From SIG672 sp045657105 (GTDB taxonomy: Bacteria; Bacillota; Clostridia; Oscillospirales; CAG-272): a stretch of DNA of 61,861 bases. A program made the position numbers and the translations under genes. Of the stretch, positions 48,361 to 57,200 are shown piece after piece; position 1 is the stretch's first letter, and each line of letters opens with the position of its first letter. The DNA is taken from NCBI GenBank assembly GCA_045657105.1, contig JAZOSN010000042.1:1-61861 (forward strand), in the 5' to 3' direction. The notes under the pieces were generated by a model. The model was given only the letters and a program-made list of their open reading frames with translations, ran no database searches and was not told where the DNA came from.

Positions 48361-49608
48361 ATGAGAAGCACAAAAACAACCGAGATAGCCTGCTACGTTG
48401 GATACGTTACGCAGGCTATCGTTTTGAACCTCACGCCGCTGTTTTTCGTTATTTTTCAAAACGACTACGGAATTTCAAGCGCAAAGCTTTCACTTATTAT
48501 ATTTCTGACCTTTTTCGTACAGATCGGCATAGACCTTTTCGTGGCGTCGCTTGGCGAAAAAGTAAATCTCCGTTTACTTGCAGTGCTTGCACACGTCACC
48601 TCCGCCTCAGGACTTATTTTTCTCTCCCTTCTTCCTATGATGATCGATCCGTTTATCGGAATAATCATCGCGGTCGTCACCTATTCGGTGGGAAGCGCAC
48701 TGCTTGAAGTTATGATAAATCCGCTTTTCGACAGACTCCCTCAAAGAGATAGCAAAGGCTTTTCCTTCGCTCACTCATTTTACTGTTGGGGACAGATGGC
48801 GGTAATTCTTCTGAGTGCTCTGGCACTTAAATTTCTCGGAAATCTCTGGCAAATAATCCCGCTCGTCTGGTCACTGATCCCGATAACAAACGCGTTCGTT
48901 CTCGCTTTTGCTCCAATACCCGAAAAAACCGCGCCCTCTGCCGAGAGTGCGACCGCAGGCGCGACCAAGAGAACCTTCGGAAAATTCGCGATGCTTCTTT
49001 TCATTATCGTTATGATATGTGCAGGCGCGTCCGAGCAGGGCGTTGCTCAGTGGGCGTCGTATTTTGCCGAAAAAGGACTCGGAACGGGCAAGCTCGTCGG
49101 CGATCTTCTCGGGCCCTGCACCTTCGCCTTCTTTATGGCGCTCAGCAGGACTCTTTTCGGAATATTCGGTAAAAGGATCAATATATCGAAGGCACTTACA
49201 GTCTGCGCGATCTCCTGCACTTTCTGTTATCTTGCAATAGCCTTCATACCCTCTCCGATGTTTTCGCTTGCCGCCTGCGCGATAAGCGGCTTCGCGGTCA
49301 GTATAATGTGGCCTGCGACGCTTGATCTTGCAAGCTCGTCCTTTTACTGCGGCACCGCCGCGTTCTCTCTGCTTTCGGTCGCAGGTGACGTCGGTTGCAC
49401 GCTCGGTCCGAGCGTAAACGGCGTAGTTTCCGATCTTTTTTTAGCATCGGACTCTGCCGCGCGCATCTCAGAGGCAGTCGGTATCCCGTCAGAGCAGGTA
49501 GCCATACGCCTCGGATTTGCGCTTGATGCGCTCTTCCCTCTCGTTATGACCTTTGCACTTATCTACATAGCAAGAAAGATACTGCCAAAGCCTCAGGAGT
49601 CGCTTTGA
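48361..49608 (+). CDS. major facilitator superfamily transporter
   Basis: A 415-residue membrane protein with twelve predicted helices in two halves separated by a polar loop near residue 190-210 (EKTAPSAESATAGATKR). Blocks such as GSALLEVMINPLFDRLP and SIMWPATLDLASSSF recall sugar-proton symporters of the FucP/NagP-like MFS group, but the substrate is open. The start is 3 nt after the ddl stop, so they share a transcript. Its 3' end overlaps the convergent lipoprotein gene by 16 nt. Confidence 0.85.
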   Translation: MRSTKTTEIACYVGYVTQAIVLNLTPLFFVIFQNDYGISSAKLSLIIFLTFFVQIGIDLFVASLGEKVNLRLLAVLAHVTSASGLIFLSLLPMMIDPFIGIIIAVVTYSVGSALLEVMINPLFDRLPQRDSKGFSFAHSFYCWGQMAVILLSALALKFLGNLWQIIPLVWSLIPITNAFVLAFAPIPEKTAPSAESATAGATKRTFGKFAMLLFIIVMICAGASEQGVAQWASYFAEKGLGTGKLVGDLLGPCTFAFFMALSRTLFGIFGKRINISKALTVCAISCTFCYLAIAFIPSPMFSLAACAISGFAVSIMWPATLDLASSSFYCGTAAFSLLSVAGDVGCTLGPSVNGVVSDLFLASDSAARISEAVGIPSEQVAIRLGFALDALFPLVMTFALIYIARKILPKPQESL

Positions 49609-50090
49609 TCTATCTTTGGTCGGGAGATAATATCGACCGTCATGTTCTTATAAACAAGGCGTAGCGGTGCGCCGCTTTGAGAATCGGTATAGACCGTCGC
49701 GCCGTCCGAGGTTTCAAGAACGCTCACGTCCCTGCCGCTTATCTTTTCGTGCGAAACGTGCGCAACAAGCCGGTGTGCATCGAGCACGAGAGAAAAAATC
49801 TTATTTACGTATTCGTTATTTACCTCGCTCTCCTCACCGAGCGAGGTAAATCTTTTTACCGTGCCGTCGGCAGAACGAGTGAAATACCAGTCGCAAAGCG
49901 AAGACTCGCTCGGAAAACAAAGCCTTGCCGACATATCGTCGCTCAGACTGATATTTACGTCGTAAGTGATCTCACCGATCCTGCAAGAAAGCAGATAATC
50001 GCCTGACGGCGGAGTGTATTCCTCCATACCCTGTGTGCAGGAAGAAAACAAAACCAAAAGCAAAGCTAAAAATACCGTAATTTTTCTCAT
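49593..50090 (-). CDS. hypothetical lipoprotein
   Basis: A 165-residue exported protein with a lipoprotein signal ending LFSSC (lipid on C18). The mature part is an all-beta domain of about 140 residues with the pattern seen in small LolA/outer-layer carrier-like lipoproteins of Firmicutes (VxILETSDGATVYTD, PLRLVYKNM), but the match is loose and no function is given. The start at 50090 fits the signal peptide; the ribosome binding site is weak. The gene overlaps the 3' end of the MFS gene tail to tail. Confidence 0.7.
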   Translation of the reverse strand: MRKITVFLALLLVLFSSCTQGMEEYTPPSGDYLLSCRIGEITYDVNISLSDDMSARLCFPSESSLCDWYFTRSADGTVKRFTSLGEESEVNNEYVNKIFSLVLDAHRLVAHVSHEKISGRDVSVLETSDGATVYTDSQSGAPLRLVYKNMTVDIISRPKIDQSDS

Positions 50091-50105
50091 AACGCCACTT
50101 TCCAC

Positions 50106-50134
50106 TTGATATGTAAAATGTTATATGCTATAAT
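50106..50134 (+). promoter_or_regulatory. aquaporin gene promoter
   Basis: TTGATA (50106-50111), 17-bp spacer, TATAAT (50129-50134). Confidence 0.7.
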
Positions 50135-50205
50135 TATATTGTAAATTGGCTTCGCTTATGCCTTGCCGCATCTTAAAGATACAGGCAAAAGAAAGGATAC
50201 TAACT

Positions 50206-50916
50206 ATGAAAAATCTTATTAAAAAAAGCATCGCCGAGTTCTTCGGTAGCGCGTTTCTCGTCCTTTTCGGTTGCGGAACTGCGGTATTTGTCGGTTGCAA
50301 TTCCTCGCTCGGCGTCGGATACCTCCTGACCGCTCTCGCTTTCGGACTCACTCTCTCGGCGCTCATCTGCATAATCGGAGATCTCTCCGGTTGTCACGTA
50401 AACCCTGCCGTTTCGCTCGCCATGCTTATAAACAGAAAAATGAAGCTTTCGGAATTTTTCTCGTACATTGCCGCCCAGTTTCTCGGCGGAATTCTCGGCG
50501 GAGCGATACTTTTTCTGATAGTCAAAACGGGGAACGTGGTCGATCTGTCGGGAGATTATCTCGACGGCATCTCAGCGCTCGGCTCAAACTCGATCTCAAA
50601 CGTCGGAGATAACGTCTGGCTTGCCGTTTTGGTCGAGGCACTTCTCACCTTCGTTTTCGTACTTTCAGTTCTTAAAATCACCGAAAAGCCGTCAAACGGA
50701 CTTCTGTGCGCTTCGGCGGTCGGTCTTTCACTTACTCTCGTTCATATCGTCGGAATAGCGCTCACCGGAACGTCTGTAAACCCTGCGCGCAGTCTTGGTG
50801 TTGCGATCTTCGCAGGTGGCGATTTCCTTTTAAACGTCTGGGCGTTTATCGTCGGACCTTTTATCGGAGCTCTGCTCGCGGCGTTTGTTTATCCCTTGCT
50901 TTCGGACAAAAAATAA
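50206..50916 (+). CDS. MIP-family aquaporin
   Basis: A 236-residue channel with six helices and two half-helices bearing the NPA boxes GCHVNPAVS and GTSVNPARS. The second box with R after NPA and the short loops favour a water channel (AqpZ-like) over a glycerol facilitator, which usually has D in the second box. ATG 50206 follows GAAAGGAT. Single-gene unit with its own promoter and a bidirectional terminator. Confidence 0.9.
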   Translation: MKNLIKKSIAEFFGSAFLVLFGCGTAVFVGCNSSLGVGYLLTALAFGLTLSALICIIGDLSGCHVNPAVSLAMLINRKMKLSEFFSYIAAQFLGGILGGAILFLIVKTGNVVDLSGDYLDGISALGSNSISNVGDNVWLAVLVEALLTFVFVLSVLKITEKPSNGLLCASAVGLSLTLVHIVGIALTGTSVNPARSLGVAIFAGGDFLLNVWAFIVGPFIGALLAAFVYPLLSDKK

Positions 50917-50927
50917 AACAAAAAAAC

Positions 50928-50965
50928 AAAAGCTCCAAGAGGTTTAAGACCTCTTGGAGCTTTTT
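50928..50965. terminator. bidirectional terminator
   Basis: Stem AAGCTCCAAGAGGT and its complement, loop TTAAG, with A and T runs on the two sides; between the convergent aquaporin and putP genes. Confidence 0.92.
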
Positions 50966-50975
50966 CTTGATCAGA

Positions 50976-52421
50976 TTATTCTTCGTAATTAACAGCGTTA
51001 TCGAAGAGCTCTTCAACCTCTTCGCTCGGCTTTTTAGTGCAAAGCGTAACCGCAACCGCCGCAACCGCACCTGCAACAAATCCGGGAAGTATCTCGTAAA
51101 TTCCGAGATCCGAGAGGAACGCGAGCCAAGTAACGTCAACGACCGCTCCGACAAGTATTCCCGCGAGCGCGCCTTGGAAGTTAAAGCGCTTCCAGAAAAG
51201 CGAGAGGAGAATAGCAGGTCCGAACGCCGCACCGAATACGCCCCAAGCGTTCGAAACGAGAGCCATTATCGAGCCCGCATTCGGGTTTGCGGCGATAACC
51301 ACCGAAACGATCGCGATTGCCATAACTACCGCACGGCTTGCCCAGTTCATTTCCTTGTCGCTTACCTTGTTCTTTCGGATTATCGGCTTATAAACGTCAC
51401 TTGCAAATGCAGAGGACGCCGCAAGGAGCTGACTGTCCGCCGTACTCATTGAAGCGGCAAGAACCGCCGAAAGAAGAATTCCCGAAATCAGAGGGGGGAA
51501 TATTTTTCTTACCATATTTATAAAGACGAGCTCGCCTTCAACAACCGACTGGTCAAAGCCAAGGAACATTCTTCCGACGATACCGATAATAGCCGCAAAG
51601 GTAACTATAATCGCCGTCCATGCAATTCCGATCTTTGCCGATTTTTTGAGCGATTTCTGCGACTCGATCGACATAAATCTTATAATGATGTGAGGCATAC
51701 CGAAATATCCAAGACCCCAGGCAAGTCCGGAAACTATGGTCTTCCAGTCAGAAAATGCATTCCAGTATCCTGCGGTTTCGATCGGTTGAGCGGAGCCGCC
51801 GCCAAGCGCGAACGCCGCAAATATAGGGGCAATGAGCATCGCGCCGAGAATGAGCATTCCCTGGAAGAAGTCGGTCCAACAAACCGCCGAAAATCCGCCG
51901 AGGAAAGTGTAACCGATTATAACGATCGCCGCTATGTACATGGCAACGGTAGGATCAACTCCGAGAACCGTATTGAAAAGAGTACCGCAGGCCTTGATGC
52001 TCGACGCCGAATAAATCGTGTAAGCAACGAGGAAAACTACCGCGCAGATTATTTGAAGAGCCTTAGATTTCGAGAGAAAACGGTTGGTCAGATACTGCGG
52101 AATAGTTATCGAATCGTTTGCAACTATCGAAAATTTGCGGAGTCTGGGAGCCTCTACGAGCCAGCTTATCGTGTAACCGATAGCAAGTCCGAGAGATACC
52201 CACACCTCACCGACGCCTGCCGCGTAGATCGCGGTCGGAAGTCCCATAAGCACCCACGCGCTCATATCGGACGCGCCTGCCGAAAGTGCTGCTACCCACG
52301 CGCCCATTTTTCTTCCTCCGAGGAAGAATGTCTTTTCGTTGCCGTTTTTGTTTTTCCAGAAGAAGAACACTCCTATTCCAAGCATAAACAAAAGATATAC
52401 GACAAAAACTGCTATTTCCAT
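50976..52421 (-). CDS. putP: sodium/proline symporter
   Basis: A 481-residue solute:sodium symporter with thirteen predicted helices. The start of the core reads FFLGGRKMGAWVAALSAGASDMSAWVLMGLPTAIY-like (quoted in part), with SAGASDMSAW and GLPTAIYAAG being PutP hallmarks; AASMSTADSQLLAASSA is the sodium-site helix. ATG 52421 follows AAAGGAA. Only 37 nt separate it from hisIE upstream and no terminator is visible there, so it may be expressed with the his operon. Proline is the likely substrate. Confidence 0.9.
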   Translation of the reverse strand: MEIAVFVVYLLFMLGIGVFFFWKNKNGNEKTFFLGGRKMGAWVAALSAGASDMSAWVLMGLPTAIYAAGVGEVWVSLGLAIGYTISWLVEAPRLRKFSIVANDSITIPQYLTNRFLSKSKALQIICAVVFLVAYTIYSASSIKACGTLFNTVLGVDPTVAMYIAAIVIIGYTFLGGFSAVCWTDFFQGMLILGAMLIAPIFAAFALGGGSAQPIETAGYWNAFSDWKTIVSGLAWGLGYFGMPHIIIRFMSIESQKSLKKSAKIGIAWTAIIVTFAAIIGIVGRMFLGFDQSVVEGELVFINMVRKIFPPLISGILLSAVLAASMSTADSQLLAASSAFASDVYKPIIRKNKVSDKEMNWASRAVVMAIAIVSVVIAANPNAGSIMALVSNAWGVFGAAFGPAILLSLFWKRFNFQGALAGILVGAVVDVTWLAFLSDLGIYEILPGFVAGAVAAVAVTLCTKKPSEEVEELFDNAVNYEE

Positions 52422-52458
52422 ACTTTTTTTCCTTTCACTTGCCATCGGGCAAAAGCTT

Positions 52459-53130
52459 TTATTTAGTCATCTTTTCCTGTTTTACCTTTTTATCTATAAC
52501 GTGACGGGAAGCGAGCTCGTCGCGGATCTCGTCAAGCGATATTCCCATCTCGATCATAAGCACCATAACGTGATACGTAAGGTCTGCGATCTCGTATACG
52601 GTTTCCTTTTTATCGTCTGCCTTGCCTGCGATTATGACCTCGGTGCACTCCTCGCCGACCTTTTTAAGAATTTTGTCAATTCCCTTTTCGAAAAGGTAGG
52701 TCGTATACGAGCCCTCTTTTTTCTCGATCTTACGTCCGATAAGCATCTTCATAAGTCCTTCGAGCGAAAATTTGCTTTCGAGCTCTTCGAGATTTTCCTC
52801 GTTTTCATATATCCTGTCGTTGAAGCAAGAGTCCTTACCCGTGTGGCAGGCAGGCCCGTCTTTGAGCACCTGAACCTCGAGCGCGTCACCGTCGCAGTCG
52901 GCGGTAATACTTACGATATGCTGATAATTTCCGCTCGTTTCGCCTTTGAGCCAGAGCTCCTGACGCGAACGGCTATAAAAGCAGGTCAGTCCCTTTTCCA
53001 TAGAGATTTTAAGACTTTCTCTCGACATATACGCGAGAGTGAGGAGTTTTTTCGTTTCAGCGTCGATAACGACAGCAGGGATAAGTCCCTTTTCATCAAA
53101 TTTGAGCTTTTCTATATCAAAATCAAACAT
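52459..53130 (-). CDS. hisIE: bifunctional phosphoribosyl-AMP cyclohydrolase / phosphoribosyl-ATP pyrophosphatase
   Basis: Carries out the second and third steps of histidine synthesis. Residues 1-105 are the HisI domain, with TLAYMSRESLKIS, SGNYQHIVSITADCDGDA and the zinc-binding GPACHTGKDSCF. Residues 125-215 are the HisE domain, with KKVGEECTEVIIAGK and EIADLTYHVMVLM. The 223-residue length is normal for the fusion. The ribosome binding site is GAAAGGTG. Last biosynthetic gene of the operon. Confidence 0.97.
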   Translation of the reverse strand: MFDFDIEKLKFDEKGLIPAVVIDAETKKLLTLAYMSRESLKISMEKGLTCFYSRSRQELWLKGETSGNYQHIVSITADCDGDALEVQVLKDGPACHTGKDSCFNDRIYENEENLEELESKFSLEGLMKMLIGRKIEKKEGSYTTYLFEKGIDKILKKVGEECTEVIIAGKADDKKETVYEIADLTYHVMVLMIEMGISLDEIRDELASRHVIDKKVKQEKMTK

Positions 53131-53157
53131 TTTCTTTCACCTTTCGTAGTTTTAAAG

Positions 53158-53916
53158 TTAAATCCTCATACTTATTCCGCTTTCGGCAAGCTCTTTTTTG
53201 AGCTCCGGAATCTTTATCTGTCCGAAATGGAACACCGATGCGGCAAGTCCTGCATCGACCTTCGGAAGTGTTTTGAACAGAGTTTTGAAATCCTCTACCG
53301 ATCCCGCTCCGCCCGATGCGATGACCGGAACGCTGACCGCCTCGCAGACCGCTTCAAGCATTTCAAGGTCAAATCCGCCCTTGACTCCGTCGGTATCTAT
53401 CGAGTTTACGACTATCTCTCCCGCGCCGAGCTCAACTCCGCGCTTTATCCATGAAATTGCCTCTATTCCGGTGTTCTCGCGTCCGCCCTTGGCAAAAACG
53501 CGGAATGTTCCGTCAACTCGCTTTACATCGACCGAAAGCACGACACACTGGCTTCCGTATTTTTCTGCCCCTTCCTTTATGAGAAGAGGGTTTCTTATTG
53601 CGCCCGAGTTTACGCTTACCTTGTCCGCTCCGCATTTGAGCACGCGGTCAAAATCGTTTATCGTGTTTATTCCTCCGCCGACTGTGAGCGGTATGAATAC
53701 CTTTCTCGCCGTTTCGCAGAGTATATCGGTAAATAGCGCTCTGCCCTCGGCAGATGCCGTTATATCGTAGAAAACGAGCTCGTCCGCTCCGTTTTCGCTA
53801 TAAAACTGTGCAAGCTCGACGGGTGATGACACGTCGGACAGTCCGAGGAAATTTACTCCCTTTACTACCCTTCCGTCCCTCACGTCAAGACACGGTATTA
53901 TTCTCTTTGTTATCAT
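53158..53916 (-). CDS. hisF: imidazole glycerol phosphate synthase cyclase subunit
   Basis: With HisH it forms imidazole glycerol phosphate and AICAR. The 252-residue TIM barrel opens with IIPCLDVRDGRVVKGVNF (catalytic D11) and has SVNSGAIRNP, DGVKGGFDLEML and VIASGGAGSVEDF (D130 and the phosphate sites). It is separated from hisA by a 140-nt structured spacer, unlike the tight joins elsewhere in the operon. GGGAGG lies before a hairpin and AGAAAGGA after it, directly ahead of the ATG. Confidence 0.97.
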   Translation of the reverse strand: MITKRIIPCLDVRDGRVVKGVNFLGLSDVSSPVELAQFYSENGADELVFYDITASAEGRALFTDILCETARKVFIPLTVGGGINTINDFDRVLKCGADKVSVNSGAIRNPLLIKEGAEKYGSQCVVLSVDVKRVDGTFRVFAKGGRENTGIEAISWIKRGVELGAGEIVVNSIDTDGVKGGFDLEMLEAVCEAVSVPVIASGGAGSVEDFKTLFKTLPKVDAGLAASVFHFGQIKIPELKKELAESGISMRI

Positions 53917-53932
53917 TTTTTATCCTTTCTCA

Positions 53933-54061
53933 GAACCCTTTTTGAAAAAAGGGTTCCGAACCTCCCAAAAACTTTACTTAACTGTTTTTATCTGTTTAAA
54001 TTAAAGTTTTTGAAGATTTCAAGGGCAAGCCCTTGGCTGGTCCTTAGGGCAGAGCCCTAAG
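53933..54061 (-). repeat. composite hairpin spacer between hisA and hisF
   Basis: Read on the minus strand: hairpin CTTAGGGC-TCT-GCCCTAAG (54043-54061), hairpin CAAGGGC/GCCCTTG (54020-54035), inverted blocks CTTCAAAAACTTTAA and TAAAGTTTTTGGGAGG, then hairpin GAACCC/GGGTTC (53933-53956). The first hairpin contains the hisA stop codon. The right half is the leader type seen before nrdR and comM. Confidence 0.85.
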
Positions 54062-54773
54062 CGCGCCCCTTGGCGATAGCCTCGGAGAGCTTAATCGCGC
54101 CCGTATAATACGCCTTGCCGATTATTGCACCGTAAACGTCCATTTCACGGAGTGCTATAATGTCATCGAGAGAAGAAACTCCGCCCGAGGCGATAATATT
54201 CATATCGTATTTTTCGGAAAGCTCCTTGTAGAGCGCAAGGTTTGTGCCGCGCATCGCGCCGTCGCGCGAGATGTCTGTGCATATTACGGTTTTCACGCCG
54301 ATCTTCTGCATTTTATCAAAGAAATCGCTACTTTTTACTCCGCTTTTTTCGATCCAGCCCTTAACGGCGATCTCGCCGTCCTTGATATCCGCGCCGACTG
54401 CGATCTTGTCGCCGTATTTATCGACCGCACGCTCAACAAATCCTTCGCTTGACACCGCCGCAGTGCCGAGAATAACGCGTTCGACACCGATCGAGAGATA
54501 TTTTTCAACAGTTTCCATATCGCGGATACCTCCGCCGATCTCTACGAACATATCGGTAGTGCTCACGATGCTTTTCACCGTTTCAAAGTTGGGCGTATTG
54601 CCGTCGCGCGCGCCCTCAAGGTCGACCATATGAAGATGATCCGCACCCTCGGAAATGAATTTTTTCGCGGTATTTATCGGGTTTTCGTCATATACGGTGA
54701 GCTGAGCGTAGTCGCCTTTATAAAGTCTTACCGCCTTGCCCTCGTACAGATCTATTGCAGGGAAAATTATCAT
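54057..54773 (-). CDS. hisA: ProFAR isomerase
   Basis: Converts ProFAR to PRFAR. A 238-residue TIM barrel paralogous to HisF, with FPAIDLYEGKAVRLYKGDY at the start, MVDLEGARDG, the GGGIRDMETVEKYL phosphate loop and TDISRDGAMRGTN (second catalytic Asp). Its TAG stop falls inside the repeat hairpin of the following spacer, so the last residues GRA are next to repeat DNA. It lies 25 nt after hisH. Confidence 0.97.
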   Translation of the reverse strand: MIIFPAIDLYEGKAVRLYKGDYAQLTVYDENPINTAKKFISEGADHLHMVDLEGARDGNTPNFETVKSIVSTTDMFVEIGGGIRDMETVEKYLSIGVERVILGTAAVSSEGFVERAVDKYGDKIAVGADIKDGEIAVKGWIEKSGVKSSDFFDKMQKIGVKTVICTDISRDGAMRGTNLALYKELSEKYDMNIIASGGVSSLDDIIALREMDVYGAIIGKAYYTGAIKLSEAIAKGRA

Positions 54774-54798
54774 TTTTTGTTCCTAAACTATCCTTAAA

Positions 54799-55416
54799 CT
54801 ATATTTCGGCGAACGCTTTTATGATCGAAAGTCCGACGCTTCCGCTCTTTTCGGGGTGGAACTGACAACCGTAAACGTTGCCCGACGCGACCGCCGCCGT
54901 AAGAGGCGCACCGTAAGAGGTCGTCGCGATGACCGCCTCGTCGCAGTCGCTTGCATAAAACGAGTGAACGAAATAAACGAAATCTCCCTCGTTTATATAT
55001 TTGAATATCTCGTTTTTCGCCTTACTTTCGGGAAAATTCAGACTATTCCAACCGATATGGGGGATTTTCAGGTCGTTCCCTATAACGTCGGCTATCGGTC
55101 TGACGCTTCCTTTTATAAGCCCCAGACCTTTATATCTGCCGAACTCATAGCTCTCGTCGAAAAGAAGCTGCATACCGAGGCAGATGCCCATTATCGGCTT
55201 GCCCTCTGCCGCAAGAGCTCTGAGAAGTCTGTCAAAGCCCTTCTCTGCGAGCTTTTCGGACGCATCTCTGAACGCTCCGACGCCCGGCAGAATTATCTTA
55301 TCCGCAGCTCTTATCACGCTTTCGTCGTCGGTAACGACCGTTTCTACACCGAGGGCGGAAAGCGACGAGGAGAGCGAAAAAAGATTCCCGACTCCGTAGT
55401 CAATTATTGCTATCAT
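54799..55416 (-). CDS. hisH: imidazole glycerol phosphate synthase glutaminase subunit
   Basis: The 205-residue class I amidotransferase supplies ammonia to HisF. The nucleophile elbow is GICLGMQLL and the His/Glu pair is in YGCQFHPEKSG. The N-terminal IIDYGVGNLFSL is typical. Its ATG shares an A with the hisB stop (TGATG), so translation is coupled. Confidence 0.97.
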   Translation of the reverse strand: MIAIIDYGVGNLFSLSSSLSALGVETVVTDDESVIRAADKIILPGVGAFRDASEKLAEKGFDRLLRALAAEGKPIMGICLGMQLLFDESYEFGRYKGLGLIKGSVRPIADVIGNDLKIPHIGWNSLNFPESKAKNEIFKYINEGDFVYFVHSFYASDCDEAVIATTSYGAPLTAAVASGNVYGCQFHPEKSGSVGLSIIKAFAEI

Positions 55417-56003
55417 CAGAGAACTCCCTTGGTCGAGGGTATCTCGCCTGCTCTTGCAGAGTCGATCGAAACTGCCGCGCGAAGTGCCGCCGCAAACGCC
55501 TTGAACATTCCCTCGATTATGTGGTGTGTATTCTCGCCCGCGAGCTGTCTTATATGCAGAGTCATCTCGGCATTTCTGACGAGCGCAAGGAAGAATTCCT
55601 TGACGAGCTCGGTATCGAAATCGCCTACCTTTTCGGTGAGTCCTTCGGTGGTATATGCAAGAGTCGATCTGCCCGAAAGATCAATAGACACGAGCAGAAG
55701 TGCCTCGTCCATCGGGATTATCGCGTTTCCGTAACGTGCGATCCCCATTTTGTCGCCGAGTGCGGCTTTTATCGCGGTACCAAGGCAAATTCCAACGTCC
55801 TCGACCGTGTGGTGGTAATCGACCTCGATATCGCCCGTACATTTTACGTAAAGCGAGCATCTCGAATGCTTTGCAAAAAGCGTGAGCATATGATCGAGAA
55901 ATCCACAGGACGTGTCTATCTCGCTTTCGCCCTTTCCGTCGAGATCAATTCTCAGTTCAATATCTGTTTCCTTCGTTTTTCTAAGTATCTCACTTGTTCT
56001 CAT
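55416..56003 (-). CDS. hisB: imidazoleglycerol-phosphate dehydratase
   Basis: Sixth-step dehydratase, 195 residues, the monofunctional form without a phosphatase domain. The manganese-binding repeats GFLDHMLTLFAKHSR and DYHHTVEDVGICLG, and later LHIRQLAGENTHHIIEG, are intact. ATG 56003 lies 11 nt after hairpin 2 of a leader element; no strong ribosome binding site is adjacent, but GGAGG lies just before that hairpin. Confidence 0.97.
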   Translation of the reverse strand: MRTSEILRKTKETDIELRIDLDGKGESEIDTSCGFLDHMLTLFAKHSRCSLYVKCTGDIEVDYHHTVEDVGICLGTAIKAALGDKMGIARYGNAIIPMDEALLLVSIDLSGRSTLAYTTEGLTEKVGDFDTELVKEFFLALVRNAEMTLHIRQLAGENTHHIIEGMFKAFAAALRAAVSIDSARAGEIPSTKGVL

Positions 56004-56014
56004 TTTTTCTTTTC

Positions 56015-56104
56015 GGAACCTTTAAGAAAGGTTCCATACCTCCAAACGTTTTTTGGGAGAAAACTTTTTAAAAAAAGTTTTGTCGCGCTCTTTCAAAAAC
56101 TTTT
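56015..56104 (-). repeat. double-hairpin leader element upstream of hisB
   Basis: On the minus strand: AAAAGTTTTTGAAAGAG, hairpin 1 with AAAACTTTTT/AAAAAGTTTT arms (56060-56081), GGAGGTAT (56036-56043), hairpin 2 GGAACCTTT-CTT-AAAGGTTCC (56015-56035), then GAAAAGAAAAA and the ATG. Confidence 0.87.
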
Positions 56105-56135
56105 ATTAAAAATATAGACTTTTTTGTAAAGCTTT

Positions 56136-57191
56136 TCAACCCAGTATCTTCTCTGCGGCGAACAGGAACGCTTCCATTTCGGCTCTCGTACCGATAGTTA
56201 TGCGGTTATATTTTTCAAGCCTCTCGCCCGAAAAATGACGGATAAGTATTCCGCGTTTTTTCATCTCCTCGGCAAATTTCGAGCCCGAGATGGCATCGTG
56301 ACCTGCAAGAACGAAGTTCGCCGCAGACTCAATGACCTCAAAGCCCATCGCTCGGAGCTTTTCGGTGACGAAAGCCCTCGTTTCGATTATCTTTTTCGCG
56401 TTATCATCGTAATATTTGCCGTTTCTCAGTGCCGCCTCGCCCGCTATCAGGGTGAGTCGGTTGATACTGTATGGGTTAGTCGAGAATTTAATTTTATTCA
56501 AATCCGCGATTATCTCTTTGTCGGCGAAGGCAAATCCGAGTCGCGCGCCTGCAAGACTTCTCGATTTTGAGTAAGTCCGCACGACGAGCAGATTTTTGTA
56601 GCTATCGAGCAGTTTTATTGCACTCTCGCCACCAAAATCTATATAAGCCTCGTCGATAAGCACCACGCTATCGGGGTTTGCGCAAAGTATCTTCTCGATC
56701 TCGCAAAGCGGCTTGAAAATTCCTGTCGGCGCGTTCGGATTGGCAATAACGATAAGCTTGCCGTTTTGGTCGAGATAATCCTCGGTCTTTATCGAAAAAT
56801 CATTGCAAAGCGGCTTTTTTTCGTAATTTGCGCCGTGAAGCTTTGCATACACCTCGTAAAATCCGTAGGTTATATCGGGGAAAACGACGCCCTTTTCGGA
56901 AAACGCCATGAATGCAAAGTTCAGAATATCGTCCGAGCCGTTCGAAACGAACACCTCGTCGGTATCGCGGTCGTAAAACTCGCCGAGTGCTTTGCGGAGT
57001 CCGAGGCAGTTTGGATCGGAGTACAGTCTGAGGTCGCAGAGCTCGCCGTGACCGATCGACACGAGCACTTCGGGTGACGGCGGATAAGGCGATTCGTTTG
57101 TGTTCAGTTTTATGTATTTTACGCCGAGCGGTTGTTCTCCCGGTGTATACGCCGTAAGCCCCTCGTATTTTTTATTTATAAATCTACTCAT
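56136..57191 (-). CDS. hisC: histidinol-phosphate aminotransferase
   Basis: PLP-dependent fold-type I aminotransferase, 351 residues. LNTNESPYPPSPEV is the N-terminal arm, NPNAPTGIF and VLIDEAYIDF line the cofactor pocket, and RTYSKSRSLAGARLGFA has the PLP lysine. The start is ATG 57191, since the longer in-frame start lies inside the leader hairpin. No histidinol-phosphatase gene is visible in the window, so that step is encoded elsewhere. Confidence 0.95.
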   Translation of the reverse strand: MSRFINKKYEGLTAYTPGEQPLGVKYIKLNTNESPYPPSPEVLVSIGHGELCDLRLYSDPNCLGLRKALGEFYDRDTDEVFVSNGSDDILNFAFMAFSEKGVVFPDITYGFYEVYAKLHGANYEKKPLCNDFSIKTEDYLDQNGKLIVIANPNAPTGIFKPLCEIEKILCANPDSVVLIDEAYIDFGGESAIKLLDSYKNLLVVRTYSKSRSLAGARLGFAFADKEIIADLNKIKFSTNPYSINRLTLIAGEAALRNGKYYDDNAKKIIETRAFVTEKLRAMGFEVIESAANFVLAGHDAISGSKFAEEMKKRGILIRHFSGERLEKYNRITIGTRAEMEAFLFAAEKILG

Positions 57192-57200
57192 TGTTTTATC

